NCBI RefSeq assembly: GCF_000817735.3
Contig: NZ_JTJC03000004.1
Location: forward strand, 1-64,000
Length of the DNA stretch: 64,000 bases
Source of the DNA: Scytonema millei VB511283
GTDB taxonomy: Bacteria > Cyanobacteriota > Cyanobacteriia > Cyanobacteriales > Chroococcidiopsidaceae
Direction of reading: 5' to 3'
Positions within the stretch are counted from its first letter, which is position 1; every line of letters begins with the position of its first letter. The notes below the pieces were generated by a model. The model was given only the letters and a program-made list of their open reading frames with translations, was not told the DNA's origin and made no database searches. The translations under genes were made by a program, and so were the position numbers. Below, in pieces: positions 31,690-40,716 of this stretch.

Positions 31690-32833
31690 AGACATCTCCA
31701 AAATAGTAACGTTCTGTGGTAAAAGAACATTAAGATAAGTTTTTTGGCACAAGAATAAGGCTTTAATACTGAATTATATTGAGGAGAACCCTAAAGAAAC
31801 ACAGCGGTTAATTGGTCTAGAGTATGGACAGTTGCAACAATTAGTTCAAAATGCAGAACGGCTCCATTATGAAAAACAAGCTGCAAGAGAATCCAAAAAA
31901 GTTAGAATTATTGCTGGTGGTGGAGGACGTAAACCAAAATTATCCCTCAAAGAACAGATAATTTTATCTTTGCTATATCTGAGACATTTAACGACATTTC
32001 AACTTTTGGACATCTTATTTGAAGTGAGTGAATCAACAGCCAATGATACATTTAACTACTGGTTACCTAACTTGCAAGAATTGTTGCCCTCTAGCTTACT
32101 CGAACAAGTAAAAAAAACGCTGCTGACTATGAAACGATAAAAGAAGTACTGACAGAATATGAATTAATAGTAGATAGCTATGAACAAGTTAGAGAGAGAC
32201 CTAGAGACAATGAGGAACAAGAAAAGTATTTTTCAGGTAGGAAGAGTAATCATACGTTTAAAAGCCAAATGATTATCTTGCTTAATGGTAGCGATATCGT
32301 TGATATTGTGGCAGGTGAACCTGGACCAAAAAGCGATATAACATTGTTTCCTTGAAAATTGCACTCGCTTTGACCCAAAGCAAAAATTTAAAGGGGATTT
32401 GGCTTATCAAGGAGAAGATTTAATTGAAACTCCAATTAAGAAGCCGAGGAATGGAGAGTTAACAACTGCACAAAAGCAAAAAAACAAACAGTTCTCCTCT
32501 CAACGAATATATGTGGAACATCGCATCCGCTCCGTGAAAATATTTCGAGTTGTTCAAGATAGATTTAGGCTACATTCCAAAAAATACGAACAATTAATAA
32601 TGGCAGTTTGTGGATTAGTAAGATTCCGCATTGGAGCACTCCTCTTACCAGTAGAAATAAGTCCTATGCCCTCAAGTTGCAATTAACGCATACAACTCTA
32701 TGCTTCTGCCTTGTTATCAACACTAAATATCTCAAATCCTTATTTGAGCAGATAGCCTAGGTGATTCGTACTGCTTGCATTTGCGCCTTATAAGCTAGTC
32801 ATAGGCAAGGTTTGATAGTTTTCGGAGATGTCT
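31690..32833 (+). mobile_element. Decayed IS5-type insertion sequence
   Basis: Ends are the inverted repeats AGACATCTCC(A)AAA at 31690 and its complement ending TCT at 32833, giving 1144 bp. It contains one broken transposase gene. The related intact element at 40717-41848 has similar length and ends AGAC(C/T)(T/C)GTCCGGAA. No target duplication is visible any more. Confidence 0.65.
31769..32686 (+). pseudogene. IS5-family (DDE_Tnp_4 type) transposase, frameshifted
   Basis: The reading aligns along its length with the intact transposase at 40784-41686. It opens with NYIEENPKETQRLIGLEYGQ, then ANDTFNYWL and LLEQVKK. A frame change near 32115 leads to YELIVDSYEQVRERPRD and YFSGRKSNHTFKSQMI, and a second near 32355 leads to GDLAYQGEDLIETPIKKPR and VEHRIRSVKIFRVVQDRF. 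At least two frameshifts make it non-functional. A start codon is not obvious. Confidence 0.82.
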
Positions 32834-32906
32834 TTTGGCCCCTGATGGTTATTTTAGGAATGTGAAGAGCGCGATCGCCAACAACTACTATCTAAGTCAT
32901 CCCAGC

Positions 32907-33533
32907 CTATTTAGCCGCTCTGGGAATTGCAGACTGATAGACAGATTGAACGACGAGTACGGGCTTTTGGCTGTATTCTGCTTCTAGCTGCTTGACAAAA
33001 CCCTCATCCCAATTGAAATCGTATTCTCTTTCGAGGTCAGCGACGACTAAGGGACGCAGTACACCTGTTACAGCGACTGTCTGATCCTCTTTAACTGCCG
33101 TATTTGCTGTATTGCCTGTTTTAGGATTTGCTACTAACACGAGTAAGTCGCTAGCGCCAAACAATTGGTCTTCATCCAGGGTAAAAGTAGTTGGACTGAG
33201 GATTTCCTCAACTTCACCCGTTACAGCTAGAGTTCTGCCGTAATATTGTTTTGGGTTGGAAGTAATTTCTCCAGGTTCAGGTGCAGGCGCGATCGACTGA
33301 GCAATAATTGCTGGTTTGCCTTCGTAGTCTACATAATTAGGCGGACAGCCTTCAGGAGCTAGGCGCGTACTATTGAAAGGTTCTTCGTAGTAAATCCGAG
33401 GACAAGGATTGAGTACCTGAGATCCCTGTGCCGATGCCACTAGAGGAATTGCTGATATACCAATTAGTAAGCCACCAAAAATGGTTCCTACTATCCCAAC
33501 TTTTTTAGGTTGAATTCTATTTTTATTATGCAT
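32907..33533 (-). CDS. Exported protein with an OB-like domain
   Basis: A 208-residue protein from ATG 33533, preceded by TTGGAG. A hydrophobic signal segment VGIVGTIFGGLLIGISAIPL ends at VASAQG. The mature part has CPRIYYEEP...EGCPPNY and then a beta-rich segment (GRTLAVTGEVEEIL, TFTLDE, LLVLVAN, VAVTGVLRPL) of the type seen in small periplasmic OB-fold proteins. Function unknown. It stands alone between element relics. Confidence 0.65.
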   Translation of the reverse strand: MHNKNRIQPKKVGIVGTIFGGLLIGISAIPLVASAQGSQVLNPCPRIYYEEPFNSTRLAPEGCPPNYVDYEGKPAIIAQSIAPAPEPGEITSNPKQYYGRTLAVTGEVEEILSPTTFTLDEDQLFGASDLLVLVANPKTGNTANTAVKEDQTVAVTGVLRPLVVADLEREYDFNWDEGFVKQLEAEYSQKPVLVVQSVYQSAIPRAAK

Positions 33534-33601
33534 TTGAAACTCCAATTAAAAGTGTTTTGGTTAGATTCAAGCAGTTTGCATTAGCTACAAGAGGCGATCG
33601 C

Positions 33602-33718
33602 GTGCTACTTTTTGACAAAACAACTCATGACGGTTTGTTTAAAGTTGCGGATGGAGTCATTTTTGGCTCTCCAACACGCTACGGGAATATGACGGCACAA
33701 ATGAAACAGTGGATATGA
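33602..33718 (+). pseudogene. Fragment of a WrbA/flavodoxin-like gene
   Basis: A 38-residue stretch contains ADGVIFGSPTRYGNMTAQMK, the FMN-binding loop of NAD(P)H:quinone oxidoreductases of the WrbA family. The N- and C-terminal parts are absent and the frame stops at 33716-33718, right where IS1-type sequence begins. The gene was probably cut by that element. Confidence 0.7.
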
Positions 33719-33899
33719 GCGAGTGCTTTGTGATTTAGAGATAGAGCATTATATCAGTAAAGTCTTAACACAACGTGTAGAAAGAACTAACGGCATTGTG
33801 CGCGGCTCAAACGGGTCGTTGGCATCGACGACAGAACAAGTTAGTAAGCTGTGGCAGCAGAGTGAGGCAACTTTGAGGCTTATTATTAGCTATTTCAAT

Positions 33900-35275
33900 G
33901 GGTGCGACCTCGATCTGATATTATTTAGAGAGCAACCGGAAACCCATATTGATTGAGTTTGTGCCAAAATTGAGTCCACCGTGTCGGTGTTAAAACCAAC
34001 GTTCTTAAACTAAGGACGACAGATGCACCTGCTTCTTTCCATCGCATTCCAGAACAGCATAAGCGTTGCTTAATCACGGTTTTACACGCTGCTTCAGTCA
34101 CGCCAGACCCAATCGGGTAGTGTTTGTCGCGGTACAGAGCATAGTTCATTTGATGAAGATGATTCCGATAATAAGTGACCGCTGCATCTAGGTTCTCTTG
34201 AATGGTTTTGGAGTGGGTTTGGGTCTCTGATAACTTCAGCATCTGTTGATAAAGTTCGGATGCAGTTTCCGACTCATGTTTGAGCTGATGGCACTTTTGA
34301 GTCAGCCATTGTTTCTGTTGGGCTAAGTTATCGGGATAAAGCGTAACTGCCACCGCACCAAGATAACCAGAGGCATGATAGAAATCTAGAATCTGCTCTT
34401 GGGTATGACCTTTCAGAAACTGCCAGTTTGAGGCGGCACCATCGGCAATGCCGATATAGGTGGCTTTAGGGTATCGTTGTTTGGTGCGTTGGATTTCTCG
34501 CTCTAGCCGCTCTAGAAAACTGGCTTTGCCATATTCAGGGGTTGCTCCAATATAAATTGTGTGCTGGCGTTCCCCTACAGCGTCATAAAGACTAATAGTC
34601 CCGACCATTGCCTCTCGCCATCCTGTGTCGCACAGCAGCATACAGGTGCCGTCTAGACCAATGGCAACGCTCTTGATCTCGACCTCCAGTTTGGGGGGAA
34701 CATAGTTCCAGCTTTCTTCTTTGAGCTCAATGATACTGGCAACGGCTTCGCTGGTGCGTTGGATATAAGAGACTGCAACTGGACGACGATGATTTTCTGC
34801 GAGGTCGCGTTGTACGTCTCTTGCTGAGCCATAAGCCAGTTTGGAGGACACTTGTTTCGCAAACAAGGGGGTTGAGGTAATGATAATTCTGCCTTCTCGC
34901 TCAACCGGACAATAGGTCTTACCCCCTCCTGAACGCTGATACACATGACGATGGACAATGACTTCTCCATAGGGGGTTTGATACTCTTTGGGTTGTTCTC
35001 CTTTTGTGCGCATCACTTCGCCAGCGATTTCAATGGCTGAACCATCGGTATCTAAATATTTCAGGGCGGCTGAGGTTGCTAGACATCCTCCTTCGTTCAA
35101 GCTTTGCTGGATGTTCTCTTCACTCGCGAGCATCGAACGGCTTAAGTCTATGGTCACTTCTAGCTTCACTTGCGACCCTTCAATACTCAGGATTCGTGCG
35201 CCCATTTTTGCTCCTGTGATTAGTTTACTCAGTAGTATCACTATCCGATCGCTAAATCAACTAGAGGTCGCACCC
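33900..35275 (-). mobile_element. ISKra4-type insertion sequence with 8-bp target duplication
   Basis: The element is 1376 bp. Perfect 11-bp terminal repeats GGGTGCGACCT (33900-33910) and AGGTCGCACCC (35265-35275) are flanked by the direct repeat ATTTCAAT (33892-33899 and 35276-35283). Removal of the IS and one repeat restores an IS1-type reading. One intact transposase fills it. Confidence 0.9.
33925..35205 (-). CDS. ISKra4-family transposase
   Basis: A 426-residue transposase from ATG 35205 (AGGAG six bases upstream; further upstream starts look unreal). The catalytic core shows VAIGLDGTCMLLCD, then IGIADGAASNW and a C-terminal HYPIGSGVTEAACKTVIKQR, the conserved end of ISKra4 transposases. 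Length is typical and the frame intact. With perfect ends and target duplication it may still be active. Confidence 0.88.
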   Translation of the reverse strand: MGARILSIEGSQVKLEVTIDLSRSMLASEENIQQSLNEGGCLATSAALKYLDTDGSAIEIAGEVMRTKGEQPKEYQTPYGEVIVHRHVYQRSGGGKTYCPVEREGRIIITSTPLFAKQVSSKLAYGSARDVQRDLAENHRRPVAVSYIQRTSEAVASIIELKEESWNYVPPKLEVEIKSVAIGLDGTCMLLCDTGWREAMVGTISLYDAVGERQHTIYIGATPEYGKASFLERLEREIQRTKQRYPKATYIGIADGAASNWQFLKGHTQEQILDFYHASGYLGAVAVTLYPDNLAQQKQWLTQKCHQLKHESETASELYQQMLKLSETQTHSKTIQENLDAAVTYYRNHLHQMNYALYRDKHYPIGSGVTEAACKTVIKQRLCCSGMRWKEAGASVVLSLRTLVLTPTRWTQFWHKLNQYGFPVAL

Positions 35276-35391
35276 ATTTCAATTGGATCTGGCAGCATAC
35301 ATGCCTGGGAACTACAGCGGCACAGCGAGCAGGATTAACCGATCGTCCTTGGACTTGGAATGACATCGTTACCTATCCCACACTTCTGTAG

Positions 35392-36038
35392 GGCATGACC
35401 TTACCTTTATTATGACTGACTGAAACAAACAAATTGCTACACGAGCATTTAACCAGAGTCCAACTCGCCAGCAGTAAATGTTGGAAAACTTTTCAGGGAG
35501 ATTCCAATGGAATGCGATCGCTTGCTTTCAATCCGCAAGGCAATCTCTTCGGCTTTCAACGATTAATAAAGGAGGACACTCGACGTAAACCATTTAAGAC
35601 CGCTCTGATGGAGGATTGCGCCTCCCCTCAATGGTAACAAAGTGGAGGAAGCGACAAAAACTCCACACCATCGATGTCCTTAATTTGCACTGTTCGCGCA
35701 TTTGACATCGCTCTCCTTCAATGCACGCTCCTGAGCCACAGCGGTATAACGCTCATACAGTGCTGTTTCTTTTCAGTAGTTTAGAGTTTACAAACAGCGA
35801 TCGCAAGGCTAAGTCTTTCGGAGTAAGTTCGCATTCTTTTGCTCCTTTCTCTGCGTGCGATCGTATTTAAATGATAGGACTGAGAATGGCTATAGATAAA
35901 TACAATACAATTACTGAATATTCAGTAGAATAGTACTGCAAACTTCAATATTTTTACTATAGGCATTCCAAAGTTTAATGCTGTAAAGACAACACATCAT
36001 CATTTGCAGGTTCTCCAAACAGCTGAGAGAATGCGGGA
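35392..36038. promoter_or_regulatory. Intergenic with a WD40 fragment and a 16-bp palindrome
   Basis: At 35485-35545 the plus strand reads CWKTFQGDSNGMRSLAFNPQ, one blade of a WD40 repeat, then loses the pattern. It is a leftover of a longer gene. TACTGAATATTCAGTA (35912-35927), a perfect palindrome, lies 112 bases before the NmrA-like gene at 36039 and is a likely operator of a dimeric regulator. Nothing else is recognised. Confidence 0.5.
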
Positions 36039-36917
36039 ATGAGCAATAACATCTTGGTAACGGGTGCTACAGGCAATGTTGGTTTTGAAGTCGTGCGCTT
36101 GTTGAGCGAACGGAGATCTTCAGTCAAAGCTGCTGTACGAAGTCATTCTACTTCGCGCGTTCGTCTGCCTTCTGGTGTAGAATCAGTTGAATTCGATTTT
36201 GAGCAACCCCAGACGTTTGAGCTAGCTTTTCGGGGGATTAATACGTTGTTCTTGGTCAGACCTCCGGCGATTTCGCAGGTGAAGAAATATATCTATCCCG
36301 CACTTACAACAGCCCAAGCAGCAGGTGTCGATCGCGTTGTCTTTCTATCTCTTCTAGGAGCAGAACGCATGGCGATCGTTCCCCACGCTAAGATCGAAGC
36401 ATACATTAAATCTCTCGGTCTAGCGTATACTTTTCTGCGGGCAAGTTTTTTTATGCAAAACTTGAGTACAACGCATTGTCAGGATGTTAGAGATAACAAC
36501 GAGATTTTTGTCCCAGCAGGTAAAGGCAAGACAAGTTTTATTGACGTGCGGGACATTGCCGCTGTTGCCGTCAAAGTGATGACGGAACCAGGACACGAGA
36601 ATCGAGCATATTCACTGACTGGAAGTGAGGCACTGGACTACTACGAAGTTGCTGAGATCTTTACAAATATTTTAGGAAGAAAAATCTTTTACACTCATCC
36701 TTTTGTGTTTAATTTTGCCCTGAAAATGTATCGGAGAGGGTTCAACGCAGGATTTATTGCAGTCATGCTAGGAATCTACACTACAGCACGTTTGGGATTG
36801 GCAGCAAAAGTTACCGACGATGTCAGAAATTTGTTGCAGCGATCGCCTATTAGTATGTCAGAGTTCGTGCGGGATTATCGAGCAAGTTGGATGTCACAAA
36901 GCCAACATCAAGTATAG
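36039..36917 (+). CDS. NmrA-like NAD(P)-binding oxidoreductase
   Basis: A 292-residue atypical SDR. The N-terminal motif ILVTGATGNVG binds the dinucleotide. VVFLSLLGAE is followed by HAKIEAYIKSLGLAYTFLRA, in which Lys replaces the usual Tyr-based pair as in NmrA/quinone reductase 2-like proteins. Substrates in this group are quinones, or the protein is a redox sensor. It stands alone. The palindrome at 35912-35927 upstream may mediate control by an HxlR- or TetR-type regulator. It is convergent with the xylanase gene, only 14 bases apart. Confidence 0.85.
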   Translation: MSNNILVTGATGNVGFEVVRLLSERRSSVKAAVRSHSTSRVRLPSGVESVEFDFEQPQTFELAFRGINTLFLVRPPAISQVKKYIYPALTTAQAAGVDRVVFLSLLGAERMAIVPHAKIEAYIKSLGLAYTFLRASFFMQNLSTTHCQDVRDNNEIFVPAGKGKTSFIDVRDIAAVAVKVMTEPGHENRAYSLTGSEALDYYEVAEIFTNILGRKIFYTHPFVFNFALKMYRRGFNAGFIAVMLGIYTTARLGLAAKVTDDVRNLLQRSPISMSEFVRDYRASWMSQSQHQV

Positions 36918-36931
36918 CTGAGGAGACCGTG

Positions 36932-38068
36932 CTATACAGGTGTCGCTTGCTTAAAAGCACGGGCGATCGCCTTCCACGCCTCCTTACGCCTCATGTCTGC
37001 ATCAAGTGGTAGGGGACGTACTGCTCGTCCATCTTGCCGTGCTTGCTTGTGGGAAAGCCAAGTGTAGCGATCGCTCAGTCCCCAAGTGATAACGGCAATT
37101 ACCGCTGGTTCATCTAATACCGCTGACAGATAATCTTGATAAATTCCGGCAACTAGGCGATCGCGGAGATGAATATCTGACGGCAGGTGTTTGTCTGTCA
37201 CATCTAGTTCGGTAATTATAATTTTCAGACCGAGACTTGCAACATCCTTCAGAAAAGCCCTTAATTGACTAGGGTTAAAGCGAGTTTCTCCCCCCCATAA
37301 GTGAGCTTGAATCCCAAGAGCCTGCACGGGAGATTCCTGAGATCTCAAACGCTCTAGTAACTTTAAAACAGCAATTCTCTTGGCTTCATCTTTAGGCGTG
37401 TCATACTCCGTACCATAATCGTTGTAAACCAGCAACGCCTGCGAGTCTGCTGCGGATGCGGCACGAAATGCTAGATCGATATAATCAGAACCTAAAAATT
37501 TCAACCACGGCGTGTTGCGCAAACCATCAGACCGTCCATCCTGGGGAAAAACTGCCTCGTTGACTACATCCCAGGAATGAATTTGTCCGGCATAATGCCC
37601 AGCAACTTTTGTGATATGTTCCAGCATTATTTGCCTAGCATTTCGATGGTTAACCGTCGATTTAAACCACGACGGTAATCTGGCGTGCCACAACAAGGTA
37701 TGTCCGCGAAACAGTAGATTGTGAGTGCTGGCAAACTGAGCTAGGCGATCGCTACGCGAAAAGTCGAACCGATTTGGACTAGGGCGAAGACTTTTCCACT
37801 TCAATTCATCTTCTGGCACGAGCATGGCACATTCTCGAACAAAGCTGCTGGCAAATTGCGGATTGGATGACAGCATGTGTTCTTGTGTAGCAGCTCCATA
37901 GATTAATCCCTTCGCAGCCGCCCATTCGCGTAAAGAAGCATTCTCGATCGCCGCGTCTGTATCCGCTGATAATATCTGCCGATCGTACCCAGGCTGAGAT
38001 TTACTAGCGCCAGCACCTATACCCGCTACAGCACTCAACCCTAACAAAAATCTACGTCTCCCAGTCAT
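36932..38068 (-). CDS. GH10 endo-1,4-beta-xylanase-like hydrolase, Tat-type signal
   Basis: A 378-residue GH10 glycoside hydrolase. Acid/base Glu171 lies in WDVVNEAV and nucleophile Glu287 in IITELDV. Other GH10 marks are GHTLLWHARLPSW and ITWGLSDRYTWL. The N-terminus has a twin-arginine motif TGRRRFLLGLSAVAG, so it is likely exported folded. Its start overlaps the end of the glycosyltransferase at 38065-38823 by 4 bases. In cyanobacteria GH10 proteins often sit in polysaccharide clusters, where they may trim the cell's own polymer. Confidence 0.93.
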   Translation of the reverse strand: MTGRRRFLLGLSAVAGIGAGASKSQPGYDRQILSADTDAAIENASLREWAAAKGLIYGAATQEHMLSSNPQFASSFVRECAMLVPEDELKWKSLRPSPNRFDFSRSDRLAQFASTHNLLFRGHTLLWHARLPSWFKSTVNHRNARQIMLEHITKVAGHYAGQIHSWDVVNEAVFPQDGRSDGLRNTPWLKFLGSDYIDLAFRAASAADSQALLVYNDYGTEYDTPKDEAKRIAVLKLLERLRSQESPVQALGIQAHLWGGETRFNPSQLRAFLKDVASLGLKIIITELDVTDKHLPSDIHLRDRLVAGIYQDYLSAVLDEPAVIAVITWGLSDRYTWLSHKQARQDGRAVRPLPLDADMRRKEAWKAIARAFKQATPV

Positions 38069-38823
38069 CGTTCTTTCAGTAATAACTCAGTGGCAAATAG
38101 CCTCAAGATAAACCAAGGCTCAATTGAGTAGCGCCGCCAGAGCCGCTGCGGTTCAGCCAGCAAACGAAACAACCACTCTAAACCCAATTGTCCCGCCCAT
38201 CTGGGGGGAGTTGGTACGGCTCCTGCTACGTAGTCTATAGCAGCTCCAGCAGTCAAAATCGCATTGGCAGACAGTCGATCGAGGTTATCCAGTATCCAGT
38301 GTTCTTGTCGGGGCATACCCATGCCCAACATCAGTACGTGCGGTTGGTAAGCGGCGATCGCCTCTAAAACGGCTCGGTTTTCCAAACTGCTCGGATGCAC
38401 GTCAAAATAACCGTGAGCCGTAGCTAATTGCAAGCCAGGAAATCGCTGACGTAGTATACTAGCACCCCGCTCGGCAACTCCTGGTTTACCTCCTAAATAA
38501 AATATGCGCCAACCTTGCTGTGCGGCTACAGCCATCAGATGGTCTGTCCAGTCTACATACGTAACTCGATGCTCCCGTCTCAGAGGCAAGCCCAGCAACC
38601 GCCCCAGCAAAATTAAAGACATACCATCAATATGTATGTATTCTGCGCGATCGTAGAAGGCACGCATCTTTGGGTCTTTGTGGTAGATGCAAAGACTATG
38701 CAGGTTGTGATTGGCAATAATCCACCGTTCGTCACGCTTAACAGCCTCGGCAATGAGGCGATTGAGATCCGAGATTGTCAGTGCATTCACCCAAACTCCA
38801 AGCAGGTAATAGGACTGCTTCAT
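38065..38823 (-). CDS. WecG/TagA/CpsF-family glycosyltransferase (GT26)
   Basis: A 252-residue protein of the WecG/TagA/CpsF family, with IIANHNLHSLCIYHKDP, HIDGMSLILLGRLLG, RIFYLGGKPGVAE and a C-terminal LMLGMGMPRQEHWI. These enzymes transfer a sugar such as ManNAc to a lipid-linked intermediate at the inner face of the membrane. It overlaps the upstream GT4 by 4 bases and the downstream xylanase by 4 bases, one polycistronic unit for a surface polysaccharide. The upstream GT4 is broken, but this gene is intact. Confidence 0.92.
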   Translation of the reverse strand: MKQSYYLLGVWVNALTISDLNRLIAEAVKRDERWIIANHNLHSLCIYHKDPKMRAFYDRAEYIHIDGMSLILLGRLLGLPLRREHRVTYVDWTDHLMAVAAQQGWRIFYLGGKPGVAERGASILRQRFPGLQLATAHGYFDVHPSSLENRAVLEAIAAYQPHVLMLGMGMPRQEHWILDNLDRLSANAILTAGAAIDYVAGAVPTPPRWAGQLGLEWLFRLLAEPQRLWRRYSIEPWFILRLFATELLLKER

Positions 38824-39396
38824 TGTTCCCTATCCCTAAAGATTTGCTCAACTGTTTCAATTAATGTCCGAACGCGGGCAGTCCAACTATGGTAAGTGAG
38901 GATCTCTTGTCGAGCTAGCTCTCCCATATTTGGCAACACCTCTCGCGACTCATAAGCTTTGACTAATGCCGATTTGAGTGCCTGTTTATCGCCAGAGGGA
39001 AACAAAAATCCAGTTTCCCCATCTCGCAGCGCGAACTTAGCATCCTCAAATGCCGAAGCTAAAACTGGTTTGCCCATCGCCATTTACTCATAGATTTTGA
39101 GCGGCGAATGATACATTGTCCCGATTTGCAATTTGACATGACCGGAATATCCCAAGTCAAATCCGGCAATATAATCGGGTACTTCGTCCCAGGAAACTTG
39201 ACCGACAAACTCGACTCGGTTTGATAAACCTAAACTACGAGCTTGAGATTCCCATTTCTGTCGCATCTGACCGTCTCCCACAACGACCAGAGACAAATCG
39301 AAACCATCCGCTTGCAAATCGTGAAGGACTTCCAGCAAATCGTCTAAACCCTGCCAAGAGTAAAGATTACCCACAAATCCAATTGTGAAGTTATTA
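38820..39396 (-). pseudogene. GT4 glycosyltransferase, truncated by IS and with a nonsense codon
   Basis: The C-terminal GT-B half is readable: NFTIGFVGNLYSWQGLDDLL, LSLVVVGDGQMRQ, then SPLKIYE, a TAA at 39084-39086, and MAMGKPVLASAFED. In intact relatives the motif is LK(I/L)YEYMAMGKPV, so TAA replaces a Tyr codon. The 5' side ends at the IS boundary (39396), and beyond the IS no N-terminal half follows, only dispersed repeats. The gene lost its acceptor-binding domain and has a stop in the remaining one. Confidence 0.85.
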
Positions 39397-40307
39397 GACC
39401 TCTTGCAAAAGGTCAACTAGACAGAGGGGGTTTGAAGTAGGTGTAGCTCATAGTTGTACAATCCAGCTATGAGATTAAACCGCAATCCAAAACGCTTACG
39501 ACGATTTCTATAACGGTCAGACAAAATTTTAAACACCTTAAGTTTACAATTTATGTTCTCCCCTATCAGTCTAATTCTAGCCAACTCTCGATTCTTCTTT
39601 TTGTCGGCAATACTTAAATTCTTTCCTCACGTAGACTTCTTAGGAGTTTCACTATTTGAGTGAAGTTTTTGAATTCCTTGATATCCCTTATCTCCTAAAA
39701 GCTTGATATTTTCCCTCAATCGAGTCTTGCTATTTCTAAATATGCGGAAATCATGCTCCTTTCCCTTGCCATGTGCCGTACAGATGATTTCTTTTGTGGC
39801 TTGATTTACCACTATCTGTGATTTGAGTGTGTGCCTTTTCTTTTTGCCACTGTAGAACTGATGAATGTTTTTTTTGGGACGCTCTATTGGGGTTTCTGTA
39901 ACATCTACTACCACGATTTCTCTCTGACAATCAGACTCTTGTAGTTTCTTCTTACCAGGTAGAGTAAAGGCTCTTGAACTCACCAGCGGATCTTCAGTTT
40001 TCCTAATAATTCGATACGCTGTTGATTCATTCACCCCCCATGATTGACCAATGTGGAAATATGTCCGGTATTCTCGCGCCATTTTCCAATGTCATTAACA
40101 ATTGGTCTTCCAAGCTTAACTTGCTTGGTCAACAGCAGTGGCTTGTTTGACTCAGCTTGTTTTAAAACCGCGAGCATTGCCTCGAAAGTTCCAGAATGTA
40201 CGCCACATAAACGTTTGAACTCTGATGGCTTCAGGTGTTTTACGGCATTATAGCTCATAATTTTTGATCTACTTATCTCACCTTTCCCTACCCTTTTGCA
40301 AGAGGTC
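39397..40307 (-). mobile_element. IS5-type element with 16-bp terminal repeats and TA duplication
   Basis: The element is 911 bp, bounded by GACCTCTTGCAAAAGG (39397-39412) and its perfect complement (40292-40307), with TA on both sides (39395-39396, 40308-40309). It carries one transposase gene with frameshifts. It sits in the 5' part of the GT4 gene. Confidence 0.8.
39420..40258 (-). pseudogene. IS5-family DDE transposase, frameshifted
   Basis: Three frames together give the protein. MSYNAVKHLKPSEFKRLCGV up to KLGRPIVND comes first (start 40258). REYRTYFHIGQSWGVNEST then runs through VDVTETPIERPKKN (first catalytic Asp), YSGKKKRHTLKSQIVV and GDKGYQGIQKLH. Last comes NRELARIRLIGENINCKLK, then RYRNRRKRFGLRFNLI. 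Breaks lie near 40080 and 39630. At least two frameshifts make it inactive unless supplied in trans. It is a different lineage from the two IS5-type elements at 31690 and 40717. Confidence 0.85.
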
Positions 40308-40312
40308 TAATC

Positions 40313-40460
40313 ACTTTGTAGTCGATTCCCCAACCCCCTTCAAAAGGGGGCATTAGTTCCCTCCTTTTTGCCGCAGTCGCTTTGTAGTCGATCCCCCAAC
40401 CCCCTTCAAAAGGGGGCATTAGTTCCCCCCTTTTTTAAGGGGGGTTAGGGGGGATCGAGA
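40313..40460. repeat. Two tandem copies of a C-rich dispersed repeat
   Basis: CTTTGTAGTCGAT(T/C)CCCCAAC followed by CCCCTTCAAAAGGGGGCATTA occurs at 40313-40368 and again at 40379-40436, about 66 bases apart. The second is extended by CCCCCCTTTTTTAAGGGGGG, a strong hairpin. Such CCCCCTTN-AAGGGGG repeats are scattered in cyanobacterial genomes. A related one lies at 51108-51175. They lie where the missing 5' half of the GT4 gene would be. Confidence 0.65.
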
Positions 40461-40716
40461 TCTGAAACTTCAAACGTTTAATTTCTGTATTTTTAACTGC
40501 AAATCTGCAAGAAATAAACATCAATTGAACTCAACTCAATAAAAGATGAAACTACAGATTGCTATCCAGAAAACCTTGTTTGAAAAGGTATTTGTGATTC
40601 TAGCACTTCTACTTTTCTCAGATGCTTTTATTTCGCTTTTTCGTCGTCAAGAAGGATTTGTGCTTGATGCAACTGAAGGCGATCCAGTCATGCAAGTTTT
40701 TTTATTTGGAGTCTAC

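Larger units (their letters stand above)
33719..35391 (+). pseudogene. IS1-type transposase relic split by another IS
   Basis: Left part 33719-33899 reads YISKVLTQRVERTNGIVRG and SKLWQQ up to ISYFN. Right part 35284-35391 reads WIWQHTCLGTTAAQRAGL and WTWNDIVTYPTLL, then stop. Joined, they are the C-terminal end of a cyanobacterial IS1-like transposase. A short stretch near 33800 (expected QTGRWHRRQ) is in another frame, so two compensating shifts are also present. The N-terminal half is missing. The interrupting element is 33900-35275. Confidence 0.75.

Noticed and set aside
34988-35338. Plus-strand frames opposite the ISKra4 transposase
   Set aside because: Antisense of a well-recognised transposase; one also runs across the IS end.
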